Shown here one piece after another: positions 1-9,195 of a stretch of DNA of 64,000 nt. The DNA lies in contig NZ_CP050191.1 in assembly GCF_011745145.1 (NCBI RefSeq), positions 3,201,984-3,265,983 on the forward strand, in the 5' to 3' direction. The notes under the pieces were generated by a model. The model was not told where the DNA came from, made no database searches, and worked only from the letters and a program-made list of their open reading frames with translations. Positions within the stretch are counted from its first letter, which is position 1; each line of letters starts with the position of its first letter. The DNA is from Mycobacterium sp. DL440. GTDB lineage: Bacteria; Actinomycetota; Actinomycetes; Mycobacteriales; Mycobacteriaceae. The translations under genes and the position numbers were made by a program.

Positions 1-15
1 GATGACTCAGTAAAG

Positions 16-924
16 TTACGCGACGCCGATCAGTGCGGCCCGCGCCAGCACCTCTTCTGCTTTCTTCACATGAGCGGCGTCGACGAGCACTCCCTCGACA
101 CCGACCGCGCCGCGGCCCGCCGCCTCCGCCTTCCGGTAGGCCGCGACGTTGCGGTGCGCCAACGCGATCTCCTCGGCTGACGGGGCGAACACCTCATTGG
201 CGATCGGGACCTGACTGGGATGGATCGCCCATTTTCCGGTGTAGCCGTAGAGCGACGACCGGCGCGCCTCGGCCTCATAGCCGGCCACGTCCGCGTAGTC
301 GGGGTACGGCGAGTCGATGGCGTCGATCCCCGCGATCCGCGCCGCGACCATGATCTTGTTGCGGGCGTAGGCCCAGAAATCCCCCGGGTACTCGCCCATC
401 GGGACGAAGTTGGTATCCACCCGCGCACCCTGGGACAGCGAGAAGTCCCCGACGCCGAAGATCACCGCGTCCAACCGCGGGCTCGCCCGCACGATCTCCT
501 CGGCATTGGCCAGCCCCTCGACCTCCTCGATCAGCACCTCCAGCCGAATCTTGCGATCCAGTCCCAGCTTTTCCTCCAGCTGGGTCAACAACAGGTCGAC
601 CCACCAAACGTCTTTGGCGGTACGCGCTTTGGGGATCACGATGGTGTCGAGTTGAGCGCCGGCGTGGGTCACCACGTCGATGATGTCGTCGTGGCACCAC
701 TGCGTGTCGAGCCCGTTGATCCGGACTGCCCGCGCGGTCCGTCCCCAGTCGAGTTCGGTCAGCGCCCGGATGGCCTTGGCCCTCGACTCCACCTTGAGCC
801 CTACCGGAGTGGCGTCCTCCAGATCGAGGAACACCAGGTCCGCACCACAGGTGACACCCTTGACGAACATATGGTCGTTGCAGGCGGGCAGGGCGAGCTC
901 AGAACGGCGGATCAGGTCAGTCAT
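16..924 (-). CDS. HpcH/HpaI aldolase / CitE-like lyase family protein
   Basis: Predicted C-C lyase or thioesterase of the HpcH/HpaI-CitE TIM-barrel family, which acts on CoA thioesters of hydroxy-acids with Mg2+. The N-terminal LDLEDATP motif, the conserved Arg in AVRINGLD, the acidic LEVLIEEVEGL strand and the IFGVGDFSL segment are typical, and about 300 aa is the family length. The frame is open to 948, but the ATG at 924 follows an AAAGGA box at a better distance, so the shorter start is preferred. It is last in a three-gene operon behind a CoA-transferase and a flavin monooxygenase. That context suggests it cleaves a CoA-activated catabolic intermediate. The exact substrate cannot be told. 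A second CitE paralogue lies at 16050-16856. Confidence 0.85.
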   Translation of the reverse strand: MTDLIRRSELALPACNDHMFVKGVTCGADLVFLDLEDATPVGLKVESRAKAIRALTELDWGRTARAVRINGLDTQWCHDDIIDVVTHAGAQLDTIVIPKARTAKDVWWVDLLLTQLEEKLGLDRKIRLEVLIEEVEGLANAEEIVRASPRLDAVIFGVGDFSLSQGARVDTNFVPMGEYPGDFWAYARNKIMVAARIAGIDAIDSPYPDYADVAGYEAEARRSSLYGYTGKWAIHPSQVPIANEVFAPSAEEIALAHRNVAAYRKAEAAGRGAVGVEGVLVDAAHVKKAEEVLARAALIGVA

Positions 925-954
925 CGTATTCGTATTCCTTTGTTTCACAGAGAG

Positions 955-2148
955 TTACAGCACGCCATCGGCGCGCAGACGATCGATTTCTTCAGCTGTC
1001 AGGCCCAGCAGCTCGTGGTAGACCTCGGAGTTGTGTTCACCGAGGCGAGGGCCCAGCGAGTCCACCCTCCCGGCGTACCCCGAGAACCGCGGGACCGGCG
1101 CCTGCACCGTCATGGCGCCGAGTTCGTCGTCGGTGACCGATACGAACACCTTGCGGTGCCGCAGTTGCTCGTCAGCCACCAGGTCGGCGATCTCGTACAC
1201 CGGCGCCGCGGCCACTTCGGCGGCCTCGAACACCGCCATCGCTTCTGACAAGGTTCGTGCGGCAACCCATTCCGCCACTACCGCATCAACTTCGGCAGCG
1301 CGCGCCAGCCGGCGTTGCGGATCGGAGAAATCGGCGTCGGACACCAGGTCGTCGCGTCCGATGGCGCGAAACACCCTCAGCGCCAAGCCCGGCGAGCTAC
1401 CGGACATGGCCAACCATCGCCCGTCGGAGGTGCGGTAGGTGTTGCGGGGCGCCGATATGTCCCAGCGATTGCCGGCCCGGCGTGGAACGATACCGAGCTG
1501 GTCATAGCCCAGTAGGTTCTGCTCCAGCAGTCGAGCCAGCGGGTCAACGAGATTGATGTCGATCAGCTGTCCGCCGGCTCCGTGTACGTCTCGGTGGTAG
1601 AGCGCCATCATCACTGCGTACGCGGCGTTCAGCGAGGCCACACCGTCGGCCAGCATGAACGGAGGCAGCGTGGGCGGTCCTTCGGCTTCGCCTGTCACAT
1701 GGGCGAATCCGCTCATCGCCTCGCCCAACGTGCCGAAACCGGGGCGCTCACTCTTGGGGCCGGACAGTCCGTACCCGGTGATGTGCAGCATCACGATGCG
1801 GTCGTTGATCATTCGCAACGAGTCGTAATCCAATCCCCATTTGGCCAGTGTCTGCGGCCTGGTGTTGACGATGACGACATCCGACTTCTCGACCAGGCGC
1901 CGTACCAGGTCCTGCCCCTCGGCCATCCGCAGATTGGCCGTCACCGATTTCTTGTTGCGGGACACCGACTTCCACATCAACCCGACGCCGCCGCGTTGGT
2001 TGCCCCACGTGCGGATGGGATCGCCCTGACCGGGCTGTTCGACTTTGATGACATCAGCGCCGAACTCGCCCAGATATGTCGCGGCGAGTGGGGCTGCGGC
2101 GAGGGTGGCGAGGTCGAGCACGCGAATGCCGCTGAGCATGCCGCCCAT
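955..2148 (-). CDS. CaiB/BaiF family (class III) CoA-transferase
   Basis: Class III CoA-transferase of about 397 aa, moving CoA between an acyl-CoA donor and a carboxylic acid in the cytoplasm. The N-terminus IRVLDLATLAAAPLAATYLGE, the FGADVIKVEQPGQGD motif, the SRNKKSVTANL segment and the FGTLGEAMSGFAHVTG loop are hallmarks of the family. Its ATG directly follows the TAG stop of the upstream monooxygenase at 2149, so the two are probably translated together. ATG 2139 (MLSGIRVLDL) is an alternative start. It likely activates the acid that the neighbouring CitE-like lyase then cleaves. The substrate is unknown. Confidence 0.9.
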   Translation of the reverse strand: MGGMLSGIRVLDLATLAAAPLAATYLGEFGADVIKVEQPGQGDPIRTWGNQRGGVGLMWKSVSRNKKSVTANLRMAEGQDLVRRLVEKSDVVIVNTRPQTLAKWGLDYDSLRMINDRIVMLHITGYGLSGPKSERPGFGTLGEAMSGFAHVTGEAEGPPTLPPFMLADGVASLNAAYAVMMALYHRDVHGAGGQLIDINLVDPLARLLEQNLLGYDQLGIVPRRAGNRWDISAPRNTYRTSDGRWLAMSGSSPGLALRVFRAIGRDDLVSDADFSDPQRRLARAAEVDAVVAEWVAARTLSEAMAVFEAAEVAAAPVYEIADLVADEQLRHRKVFVSVTDDELGAMTVQAPVPRFSGYAGRVDSLGPRLGEHNSEVYHELLGLTAEEIDRLRADGVL

Positions 2149-3507
2149 CTACGACGCAGATCTGGTGAGTGCGCCGGCAGGCCGATCCAGACCCAGGTGG
2201 TCTCGCAGGGTGGATCCGGTGTACTCGGTGCGGAACAATCCCCGATGTTGCAGCTCGGGCACCACCATGCGCACGAAGTCCTCGTACGATCCCGGGGAAT
2301 GCGTTGCAGCCATGACGAATCCGTCGCAGGCTCCGCTGGTGAACCACTCCTCCATCTGGTCGGCCACCTGCCTGCCGGTGCCTACGAAGCGCGGGCCCTG
2401 CAGCAGGGTCGCACGATGTCCCGCCAGATCGCGCACCGTTACCGTGTCCCCGCCAATATGAGCGCGCAGGCTCTGCACCAATCCCCGGATGCCCGAGACC
2501 GACGCGATGAGCTCATCGGTCACCGGGTCGTCGAGGCGGTGTTGGGCGAAATCGTAGTTCATGAGCTCCGACAGCAGGGTCAGCGATGCCATGGGGTCCA
2601 CCAGGTCATTGAGGAACATGTCCTCACGTTCCTTGGCATGGGACTCCGTCTCTCCCACCACGGCATAGGCCATCGGGCAGATCCGCACCGAGGCCGGATC
2701 ACGGCCTGCCTCAGCGATGCGGGCTTTCTGATCGCCGTAATGCGAACGGGCCACGTCGATTCCGGGATCACCGGTGAAGATGAGATCAGCCCAGCGCGAA
2801 GCGAACTCGCGTCCACGGCCCGAGGATCCCGCTTGCAGGACCACCGGCCGGCCCTGCGGTGTGCGCGGAACCGTCAGCGGGCCTCGCGCGGAGAAGTAGC
2901 GGCCGACGTGCCCGAGTTCGTGCACTTTGCCCGGGTCGGCATAGTGCCCAGAGGCTCGGTCGTGCTGGATAGCGCCGTCCTCCCAGGTGTCCCAGAGACC
3001 CGCGACGACGTCGAGAAATTCGTCGGCGCGGTCATAGCGCTCGTCATGACCGAGATGCGCGTTGACCCCGAAATTCTGTGCCTCGCTGTCGTTTACCGAA
3101 GTCACCACGTTCCATGCCGCGCGTCCCCGAGACAGGTGGTCGAGTGTGGCGAAGGTCCGGGCCACATGGAATGGGGCGTAATAGGTGGTCGAGTAGGTTG
3201 CGCCCAGCCCGATGTGCGAAGTGGTCTGCGCGAGGACTCCGAGGATGACACTCAAATCCAGCTTGACCGGGCGGGCACCATAGCGGACGGCCTCGGCGAC
3301 AGATCCCCCATAGATTCCCGGCATCGCCAGCCGGTCGTCGAAGAACATCAGGTCAAAGCAACCTTCTTCGAGCTGCCTGCCGATCTTCGCGTAATAGGAC
3401 GCGTCGAGGTATCCGTGTTCGGTCGCTGGGTGACGCCACGAGCCGGCGTACACCGAGGTGCTTCCTGCCTGCATGAATGCCACGAGGGCCATCTGATCGG
3501 TACGCAT
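2149..3507 (-). CDS. NtaA/SnaA/DszA-type LLM-class flavin-dependent monooxygenase
   Basis: Two-component flavin monooxygenase of the bacterial luciferase superfamily. At 452 aa it has the long form of the NtaA/SnaA/DszA branch (nitrilotriacetate, pristinamycin and dibenzothiophene-sulfone oxygenases). Visible landmarks are the N-terminal GSWRHP region, FDLMFFDDRLAMP, YSTTYYAPFHVARTFATLDHLS and VVLQAGSSGRGREFASRWAD. These enzymes need reduced FMN from a separate reductase, and none is encoded nearby. It is first in the operon with the CoA-transferase and CitE-like lyase and divergent from the GntR gene, so it probably opens a catabolic route by oxygenating the substrate. Confidence 0.9.
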   Translation of the reverse strand: MRTDQMALVAFMQAGSTSVYAGSWRHPATEHGYLDASYYAKIGRQLEEGCFDLMFFDDRLAMPGIYGGSVAEAVRYGARPVKLDLSVILGVLAQTTSHIGLGATYSTTYYAPFHVARTFATLDHLSRGRAAWNVVTSVNDSEAQNFGVNAHLGHDERYDRADEFLDVVAGLWDTWEDGAIQHDRASGHYADPGKVHELGHVGRYFSARGPLTVPRTPQGRPVVLQAGSSGRGREFASRWADLIFTGDPGIDVARSHYGDQKARIAEAGRDPASVRICPMAYAVVGETESHAKEREDMFLNDLVDPMASLTLLSELMNYDFAQHRLDDPVTDELIASVSGIRGLVQSLRAHIGGDTVTVRDLAGHRATLLQGPRFVGTGRQVADQMEEWFTSGACDGFVMAATHSPGSYEDFVRMVVPELQHRGLFRTEYTGSTLRDHLGLDRPAGALTRSAS

Positions 3508-3521
3508 GATCGAAATCTAAC

Positions 3522-3537
3522 ATCTGATATATCAGAT
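3522..3537. promoter_or_regulatory. Perfect 16-bp palindrome, candidate GntR operator
   Basis: ATCTGATATATCAGAT is a perfect palindrome in the 68-bp gap between the divergent monooxygenase (start 3507) and the GntR regulator (start 3576). It is AT-rich within GC-rich DNA and sits where both promoters must lie. GntR/FCD regulators usually bind such short palindromes next to their own gene. The assignment is inferred from position and symmetry. Confidence 0.6.
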
Positions 3538-3575
3538 ATCAAGGGTACCGTACGCCATGCCGGTACGCTGCACGG

Positions 3576-4232
3576 ATGACGTCGCCGTTGGATATCTCGG
3601 GCACCGTGCGCGAACGCGCGGCGCGCGAACTGCGCGACCGGATCATCACCGGCACCTTGGCTCCCGGGACCCGCATCGACCTCGACGCGATCACCGAAGA
3701 GTTCGCCACCAGCCGCACCCCGGTCCGCGAGGCGCTGCTGGAACTCTCGTTCGAGGGGCTGGTGCGGGTCGCACCTCGCAGCGGGATCACCGTCATCGGC
3801 GTCAACTCCGAAGACGTCACCGACAGCTTCACCATCCTCGGTGTCCTCACCGGCCAGGCCGCCGCCTGGGCCGCCCGACGGGTCACCCCCGAGGAGCTCG
3901 CCCGGCTACGCAAGCTCGCGGCCGACGTCGCCCGGCGGTCGGGCGAGGACAGCATCGGCGAAGCCAATTGGCTGTTCCACCAGGAGATCCACCGAGCCGC
4001 GCACTCCCCACGGCTGCTGACCCAGATAAAGCAGGCCGCGCGGGTGGTGCCGTCGAATTTCCTGACAGTGTTTCCCGAGCATGAGAAGCACTCGCTCGAC
4101 GAACATGAGCAGCTACTCGACGCCCTGGAGGCCAAGAACGCCGAGGCCGCCCGCACCATCGCCGAACGCCACGTCTTGGAAGCCGGTCGCTCGTTGGTGG
4201 CCTGGCTGGATGCTCAGGCCGCCACGAGCTGA
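3576..4232 (+). CDS. GntR family transcriptional regulator (FCD type)
   Basis: 218-aa DNA-binding regulator. Residues about 10-75 form the GntR winged helix, with the LAPGTRIDLDAITEEF turn and the TSRTPVREALLEL recognition helix. The rest is an all-helical effector domain of the FadR/FCD type (WLFHQEIHRAAHSPRL and ERHVLEAGRSLVAW carry typical His/Asp-region residues). It is divergent from the monooxygenase/CoA-transferase/CitE operon with a palindrome in between. The simplest reading is a local repressor released by a metabolite of that pathway. It converges on metE with only 10 bp between stop codons. Confidence 0.9.
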   Translation: MTSPLDISGTVRERAARELRDRIITGTLAPGTRIDLDAITEEFATSRTPVREALLELSFEGLVRVAPRSGITVIGVNSEDVTDSFTILGVLTGQAAAWAARRVTPEELARLRKLAADVARRSGEDSIGEANWLFHQEIHRAAHSPRLLTQIKQAARVVPSNFLTVFPEHEKHSLDEHEQLLDALEAKNAEAARTIAERHVLEAGRSLVAWLDAQAATS

Positions 4233-4242
4233 CCCGCTCCCG

Positions 4243-6519
4243 CTATCCCGCGCGCACCTTCACCGCCGCGTCCACAAGGTGCTTGAGCGACTCGGTCACC
4301 TCGTCGGTGGTACGGGTCTTCAAGCCGCAGTCCGGGTTGACCCAGAGCCGTTCGGCAGGAACAGCATCGAGCGCCTCCCGAAGCGACGTGGCAATCTCCT
4401 CGACCCCGGGGACTCTTGGTGAGTGGATGTCGTAGACACCAGGTCCGACGCTGTTGGAGAAACCGACAGCGTTGAGGTCACCGAGCACCTCCATGTGTGA
4501 CCGGGCCGCCTCGATCGAGGTCACATCGGCATCGAGATCCGCGATTGCGCCGATCACCTCGCCGAACTCCGAATAGCACAGATGGGTGTGGATCTGGGTG
4601 GAATCGTCCACCCCGGAGGTGGACAACCGAAAGGCCTCCACCGCCCAGTTCAGGTACGCCTCTTTGTCTTTCGAACGCAGCGGCAGCAACTCGCGCAGCG
4701 CCGGCTCGTCGACCTGGATGATCGCGATGCCGGCCGTCTGCAGATCGACGGTCTCGTCCCGAATCGCCAGGGCCACCTGCGCGGCGGTGTCCGCCAGCGG
4801 CTGATCGTCGCGGACGAACGACCAGGCCAGAATAGTGACCGGACCGGTGAGCATGCCCTTGACGGGCTTGTCGGTGAGTGACTGTGCGTACGTGATCCAC
4901 TCGACCGTCATCGGCTTCCGTCGCGCCACGTCCCCGTAGAGGATCGGCGGGCGCACGCACCGGCTGCCGTAGGACTGCACCCAGCCGTTCTGCGTGGCGA
5001 AGAACCCGTCGAGCTGCTCGGCGAAGTACTGCACCATGTCGTTGCGCTCGGGCTCGCCGTGCACCAGCACGTCGAGTCCCAAGTCCTCTTGCAGCTTGAT
5101 GACATTGGCGATCTCGGCCTTCATCCGGCGCTCATACTCTGCGGCGTCGATCTTGCCGGACCTGAGATCGGCTCGGGCAATACGTATGGCCGAGGTCTGC
5201 GGGTAGGACCCGATCGTGGTAGTGGGCAGAGCAGGCAGCTTCAGGCGGTCCTGCTGGGCGACGCGACGCTGATCGGCCGGTCCACGCGTGGCGCCGGAGG
5301 CGGCGATCGCCGAGATGCGTTCCCGGACTTGGCCGTTGTTGAGTCGCGGATCGGACTTGCGCGACTCGATGGCGGCGTTGGACGCGGTGATCTCAGCCGA
5401 GATCGCGTCCCGCCCCTGTCCGAGACCGCGCGCCAGGGCCACCACTTCAGTGACCTTCTCGAACCCGAATGCCAGCCAACTACGCAGCGCCGCATCGATA
5501 TCCGGCTCCGCATCGAGCGTATACGGCACATGCAACGTCGAGCACGACGTGGAGACTGCCACCGCCGCCGCAGATTCCCGCAGCGCGGCCAGGGTTGCCA
5601 GCGTCCCGCCCAAGTCAGTGCGCCAGATGTTGCGGCCGTCGACCACACCGGCCACCAGGAGTTTGTCGGTCAGTTCCGGGACCGCTGCCAGCGATGCAGC
5701 GGAGCCGGCCACCAGATCGAGACCAATGCCCTCGACCGGGGTGCGGGCCAGCGCAGGCAGCGCATCCGTCAGCTCCCCGAAGTACGTCGCGACGAACACC
5801 GAAGGCCGCTTGTTCAGCGCACCGAGTCGCGAGTACGTCCGCTCGGCAAGCTCGGCGGTGTCGTCCAGGGTGTCGGTCACCAACACGGGCTCGTCGAACT
5901 GGACCCAACCGACGCCCTCGTCAGCCAGCAATCCCAGCAGTTCGGCGTAGACCTCGACGAGCTCGTCCAACCGGGAGATGGGGGCACCGGCTCCCTCGAC
6001 CGCCTTGGCCAGCGCCAGGAAGGTGATCGGGCCGACGATCACCGGCCGGGCCGGGATCCCCTGCGCCCGTGCTTCTTCCAGCTCACCCAGCACCTTGGTC
6101 GGATCGAGCGCGAACGACGTGTCGGGACCCAGTTCGGGCACGATGTAGTGGTAGTTCGTATCGAACCATTTGGTCATCTCCAGCGGAGCGATGTCGTCGT
6201 TCCCGCGGGCGGCAGCGAAATAGCGGTCGAGATCATCGGCGATGCCGTGTACCCGGGTCGGCAGGGCACCCACCAGAACGGCGGTATCGAGCATCTGGTC
6301 GTAGTAGGAGAAGGTGTTGACCGGGACCGAGTCCAGTCCGGCGGCAACCAGCGACGCCCAGGTGTCGCGGCGCAGAGTAGCAGCGACGGACTCGAGTTCG
6401 TCACGATCGATTCGGCCGGCCCAGTATTTCTCGACGGCGCGCTTGAGTTCACGGTGGGGGCCGATTCGGGGCGACCCGAGAATGGTGGCGGTGAAGAATG
6501 GTGCTGCGGTTGTACTCAT
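4243..6519 (-). CDS. metE: Cobalamin-independent methionine synthase
   Basis: 5-methyltetrahydropteroyltriglutamate-homocysteine methyltransferase, catalysing the last step of methionine synthesis without B12. The 758-aa length fits MetE. The zinc ligands are visible as HTHLCYSEF near residue 645 and [10 protein letters not shown] near residue 730, and the N-terminal half begins with [17 protein letters not shown]. The frame is open upstream to 6687, but that stretch overlaps the riboswitch leader. The ATG at 6519 (MSTTAAPFF) follows a GAAGGA box and matches the family N-terminus. It is monocistronic and controlled by the cobalamin riboswitch just upstream, so it should be off when B12 is available and MetH can work. 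Confidence 0.97.
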   Translation of the reverse strand: MSTTAAPFFTATILGSPRIGPHRELKRAVEKYWAGRIDRDELESVAATLRRDTWASLVAAGLDSVPVNTFSYYDQMLDTAVLVGALPTRVHGIADDLDRYFAAARGNDDIAPLEMTKWFDTNYHYIVPELGPDTSFALDPTKVLGELEEARAQGIPARPVIVGPITFLALAKAVEGAGAPISRLDELVEVYAELLGLLADEGVGWVQFDEPVLVTDTLDDTAELAERTYSRLGALNKRPSVFVATYFGELTDALPALARTPVEGIGLDLVAGSAASLAAVPELTDKLLVAGVVDGRNIWRTDLGGTLATLAALRESAAAVAVSTSCSTLHVPYTLDAEPDIDAALRSWLAFGFEKVTEVVALARGLGQGRDAISAEITASNAAIESRKSDPRLNNGQVRERISAIAASGATRGPADQRRVAQQDRLKLPALPTTTIGSYPQTSAIRIARADLRSGKIDAAEYERRMKAEIANVIKLQEDLGLDVLVHGEPERNDMVQYFAEQLDGFFATQNGWVQSYGSRCVRPPILYGDVARRKPMTVEWITYAQSLTDKPVKGMLTGPVTILAWSFVRDDQPLADTAAQVALAIRDETVDLQTAGIAIIQVDEPALRELLPLRSKDKEAYLNWAVEAFRLSTSGVDDSTQIHTHLCYSEFGEVIGAIADLDADVTSIEAARSHMEVLGDLNAVGFSNSVGPGVYDIHSPRVPGVEEIATSLREALDAVPAERLWVNPDCGLKTRTTDEVTESLKHLVDAAVKVRAG

Positions 6520-6651
6520 GACGACGTCCTTCAACGTGCGGGGATGGCCACCGCCAGGAGACGTCGAACCGAACGCAGCCACCCACCTCGAGTGGACCGC
6601 CTTCGGCCACTGCCTATTCCGCGAGGCGATGAACCACCGGACGCGGCGCGC

Positions 6652-6850
6652 CCGGTACGGCTGGCAGGTCTTCGGACTCACAGGCACGCACGAAAGCCGT
6701 GCACCTACTGGCCGTCGCTTCCCAGCCGCAGATCCCTGCGTGCCAGTGCTGATGACGGCGGTCGTTCCTGCATACCGCTGCGGGACAGTCCCGGATTCTC
6801 ACCGGGTTCCCTCTCACGTCGCATCTGAATCAGCCTGCGGCGCTCGATAC
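6652..6850 (-). promoter_or_regulatory. Cobalamin (B12) riboswitch upstream of metE
   Basis: Read on the minus strand, the leader carries the hallmark cobalamin aptamer strings in order: GGGAACCCGGTGAGAATCC, then GGGACTGTCCCGCAGCGGTA (about 6772-6800), and at the 3' side the B12-box-like GAGTCCGAAGACCTGCCAGC (about 6661-6681). About 130 nt separate the aptamer from the metE ATG and would hold the expression platform. B12 riboswitches in front of metE are established in mycobacteria. The ends given are approximate. Confidence 0.93.
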
Positions 6851-6920
6851 CGGCACCGCCAAACACTCCGGCGCCGACAAACCAGCTGCGCGGCTCAGAC
6901 TACCTGGTGGTGAGCACCGC

Positions 6921-7595
6921 TCACCGAGGCATCGCGGCCTTGATCTTGTCCACCACATCGGCGGCCTGGGTGACCGTCGAGCCGTCTGGCTTGCAGGCCT
7001 GGATGTCCATGACGAGGTTGGCGGCGACGGCCAGCGCTCGTTGGCAGGCGCGGGTCTGGTCCCCGTTGACGCGGGTGAACGGGAGGGTGAGCTCGTCCTC
7101 GGTCCGGGTGAGCTGGCCGCTCTTCCATTTGGGCAGCGGGTCACCGTTGAGCGTGATGTTCACTTTGTGGTCGGTGCACTTGGACCAACGGTCTGCCGAC
7201 TGGTTGAGGAAATCGTCGGCGTCCTGCGGCGACGGGAAGATGACCACCGACTGCACCAGTAGGTTGTTCCAGTTGTCGTTGTCGGGCGCGCGCAGCAGCA
7301 CCTGGCGCATAGCAGCCCAGTGATCTTCGTAGATGGCGGCCTCGTCGACCTGCCAGGCACCGAGGCAGTTCAAGTTGGGCAGGAGGTTGCGATGGTCGCC
7401 CATCTCGGTGACCGGAGGGTGCGCCGTCATCCCCTCGGTCCCCATCAGGGTGTTGACCTCGTCCGTGCTCAGCAGCAGTCCTTCTAGTGCCGACTTGGGC
7501 ACGTCCTTCGGCGGCCCCAGTGGCGCGTCACCGCGGCCGGCGCAACTAGTTGCCAGCAGCACGAGCATGAGTAACGAAATCGAAAGGCGGATCAC
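6921..7595 (-). CDS. Lipoprotein with PknH-like extracellular sensor domain
   Basis: 224-aa predicted lipoprotein. A hydrophobic signal peptide ends in the lipobox LLATSCAG with the lipidated Cys near residue 18. The mature part resembles the extracellular sensor domain found in mycobacterial PknH and in stand-alone lipoproteins: four further Cys (NLNCLGAW, KCTDHKV, ACQRALAV, QACKPDG) could make two disulfides, and the segment VVIFPSPQDADDFLNQSADRW is typical. It should sit on the outer face of the membrane and may bind a ligand, but no function is established. Another exported-protein gene follows immediately upstream. Confidence 0.85.
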   Translation of the reverse strand: MIRLSISLLMLVLLATSCAGRGDAPLGPPKDVPKSALEGLLLSTDEVNTLMGTEGMTAHPPVTEMGDHRNLLPNLNCLGAWQVDEAAIYEDHWAAMRQVLLRAPDNDNWNNLLVQSVVIFPSPQDADDFLNQSADRWSKCTDHKVNITLNGDPLPKWKSGQLTRTEDELTLPFTRVNGDQTRACQRALAVAANLVMDIQACKPDGSTVTQAADVVDKIKAAMPR

Positions 7596-7609
7596 AGTAA
7601 TCCTCTATG

Positions 7610-8197
7610 TCAGGCGTGCGTGCCTGCGGCGGCGCAGGCCATCTGCGCATTGTTGGCGTCGGTGTTGAGCTGGGTGGCGGTGTCATTGAGCGATTGACCG
7701 CCGGTCCGCAGCCCCATCTTCAGCAGCAGCTTCGTGGCACCGAAAGACCATGACCGCATCGGGTTGGCAATGTCGGGCGAGAGTCCCGGTGTGCCAGCAG
7801 CATTCATCGCCGACGAGGCGGCTTCGCGCAGGGCCGTCCGGCCACTCGTGTTCGTGGTGCTGATCGTTGGATCCCCGTAGTCGGGGCGCTCCACTCCTTC
7901 AATGGAATCCGCGAAGTCGCCGTAGAAGGTCGATGCCGAATCAAGAGCGTCGGCAAACGTCGAGCAAGCCGTAACCGCCGGCACGCCAGGGTCATCCGTG
8001 CCCGCAACCGGCACCGGGACCGCAACCGGCGCAGCCGGCGTCACCGGAGGCAACTCGGGTACGCCAGGCGCGGACGGCCCCGGAGCGCCGGCCTCATCAC
8101 CGGGTTCGGCGAGTGCCGTGGGCATGGCACCGAACCCAATGCTGAAGGCAATGAGCAGCGAAGCGATCCCTCGCTCATACACCTGAGACGACCTCAA
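7610..8197 (-). CDS. Secreted mycobacterial protein, Pro/Ala/Val-rich N-terminus, unknown function
   Basis: 195-aa exported protein with no enzymatic motif that I recognise. A Sec signal peptide (LLIAFSIGFGAMPTALA, cleavage after ALA near residue 30) is followed by a Pro/Ala/Val linker of about 45 residues and a helical domain with one Cys at each end (VTACSTFAD and QMACAAAG), possibly disulfide-linked. The start is TTG at 8197, just behind a GGAGG box; a GTG five codons later is an alternative. It lies 14 bp upstream of the sensor-domain lipoprotein on the same strand, so the two probably form an operon of surface proteins. Confidence 0.75.
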   Translation of the reverse strand: MRSSQVYERGIASLLIAFSIGFGAMPTALAEPGDEAGAPGPSAPGVPELPPVTPAAPVAVPVPVAGTDDPGVPAVTACSTFADALDSASTFYGDFADSIEGVERPDYGDPTISTTNTSGRTALREAASSAMNAAGTPGLSPDIANPMRSWSFGATKLLLKMGLRTGGQSLNDTATQLNTDANNAQMACAAAGTHA

Positions 8198-8616
8198 CGA
8201 TTCCTCCGTCAGTCGGATAGCAGTTCGGCGCCAAGCGCCACAATTGACGTCCGCGCCTCATCGACGCATCTGCCGTCCCCCCGGATCACCTCACCGTCGG
8301 GGGTTCACATGTCCAAAAGGTGAACACCCGGCCAACCTGTTGCCCCTAACGGTCGTCCATCGTGTGCTGGCCGTCGTCTCCGATGCCTCATGTATGTAAT
8401 GCGCTGCCGCGCAAGCTATTTCCCAGCAATCCCACAGGTTCGGGAATTCCAGCCGGACGGAAACGCGGTGGCAGCTGTTGGGACATTGTTCACCAATTCG
8501 AAACGCGACCGGTTAATGATTCGTCGCGACAGATTCCTTGGGCCCATTGGCTTCTGACGACCACGGCGCGTCGCAGAAGGACAGGGCCCAAAACCACGAG
8601 AGGCGCAAGTTCACGC
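8198..8616. other. Intergenic region between secreted-protein gene and MspA-like remnant
   Basis: 419 bp between divergent genes without convincing coding potential. It should hold the promoter of the 8197-6921 operon and whatever remains of the promoter of the damaged MspA-like copy. No clear palindrome or terminator was seen. Confidence 0.4.
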
Positions 8617-9142
8617 ATGTTGAGTCGTTTTGCCCTGGCACGTGGCCGTGGTCGGCTCCAACGAGACCCTGCTGCCGGTCGCCCCGCTGACCACCGCGAT
8701 CTCGTCACGTGAGTACCTCGTCGGCGGCACCTTCAACGGGAAGGTCTCCGGCGGTGGCAAGACCAAGCTGACCGGCGGCACGCTGGAGGCCGGGGCTCAG
8801 ATCGGTTGCGGCATCATCAGCGACGAGACGGAGATCAACCCCGGGCTCAGCTTTTCGCCGAGCCTCAAGATCCCGTTCACCGGGTCCGCGGGCGATGTCG
8901 GCGCCGGCACCGGTATCAGCTTGCAGGGCAAGGTGTACCTGAAGCCGGGAACGGTCACCATCGTCCCGATCGACAAGAAGTCGTTCAAGGGCACCGGTAC
9001 CCGCGTGACCATCACGGGCGTTCGCATCAAGTTCGATCAGTGCGCGGGGCAGTCGTTCATTCGCACCTACGCGACGCTGACCAGCTCGACCGACAACACC
9101 GACGACGTCATCACGTACCTCGGCGTCACCAAGGCCGTCTGA
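8617..9142 (+). pseudogene. MspA-family secreted protein, upstream tandem copy broken by an internal deletion
   Basis: The downstream part encodes an MspA-family core almost parallel to the next gene (PVAPLTTAISSREYLVGG, LEAGAQIGCGI, KPGTVTIVPIDKKSFKGTG, DQCAGQSFIRTYATLTSS). The beginning also matches the next gene at the DNA level: the ATG at 8617 aligns with the ATG at 9217, and both continue as Met-Leu-(Ser/Asn)-Arg-Phe-Ala. Between that start and the core this copy is 164 bp shorter, which removes the signal peptide and Pro-rich linker and shifts the frame. The first ATG of the intact copy is also ACG here. A product could only begin at weak in-frame codons such as TTG 8630 and would lack a signal peptide. 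Confidence 0.8.
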
Positions 9143-9195
9143 CACCGACCATGACTCGCACCGATCACGACGTTGATCCCTCGGATTCGAAACCC

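Noticed and set aside
1582..3579. 665-aa plus-strand open frame
   Set aside because: It is antisense to the CoA-transferase and monooxygenase, has no ribosome-binding site and low-complexity His/Arg composition typical of shadows in GC-rich DNA.
5059..6828. 589-aa plus-strand open frame over metE
   Set aside because: Shadow of metE; it also runs through the riboswitch.
8362..8712. 116-aa frame upstream of the MspA-like copy
   Set aside because: It contains the frameshifted start of the damaged gene but is otherwise unrelated to any protein and has no ribosome-binding site.
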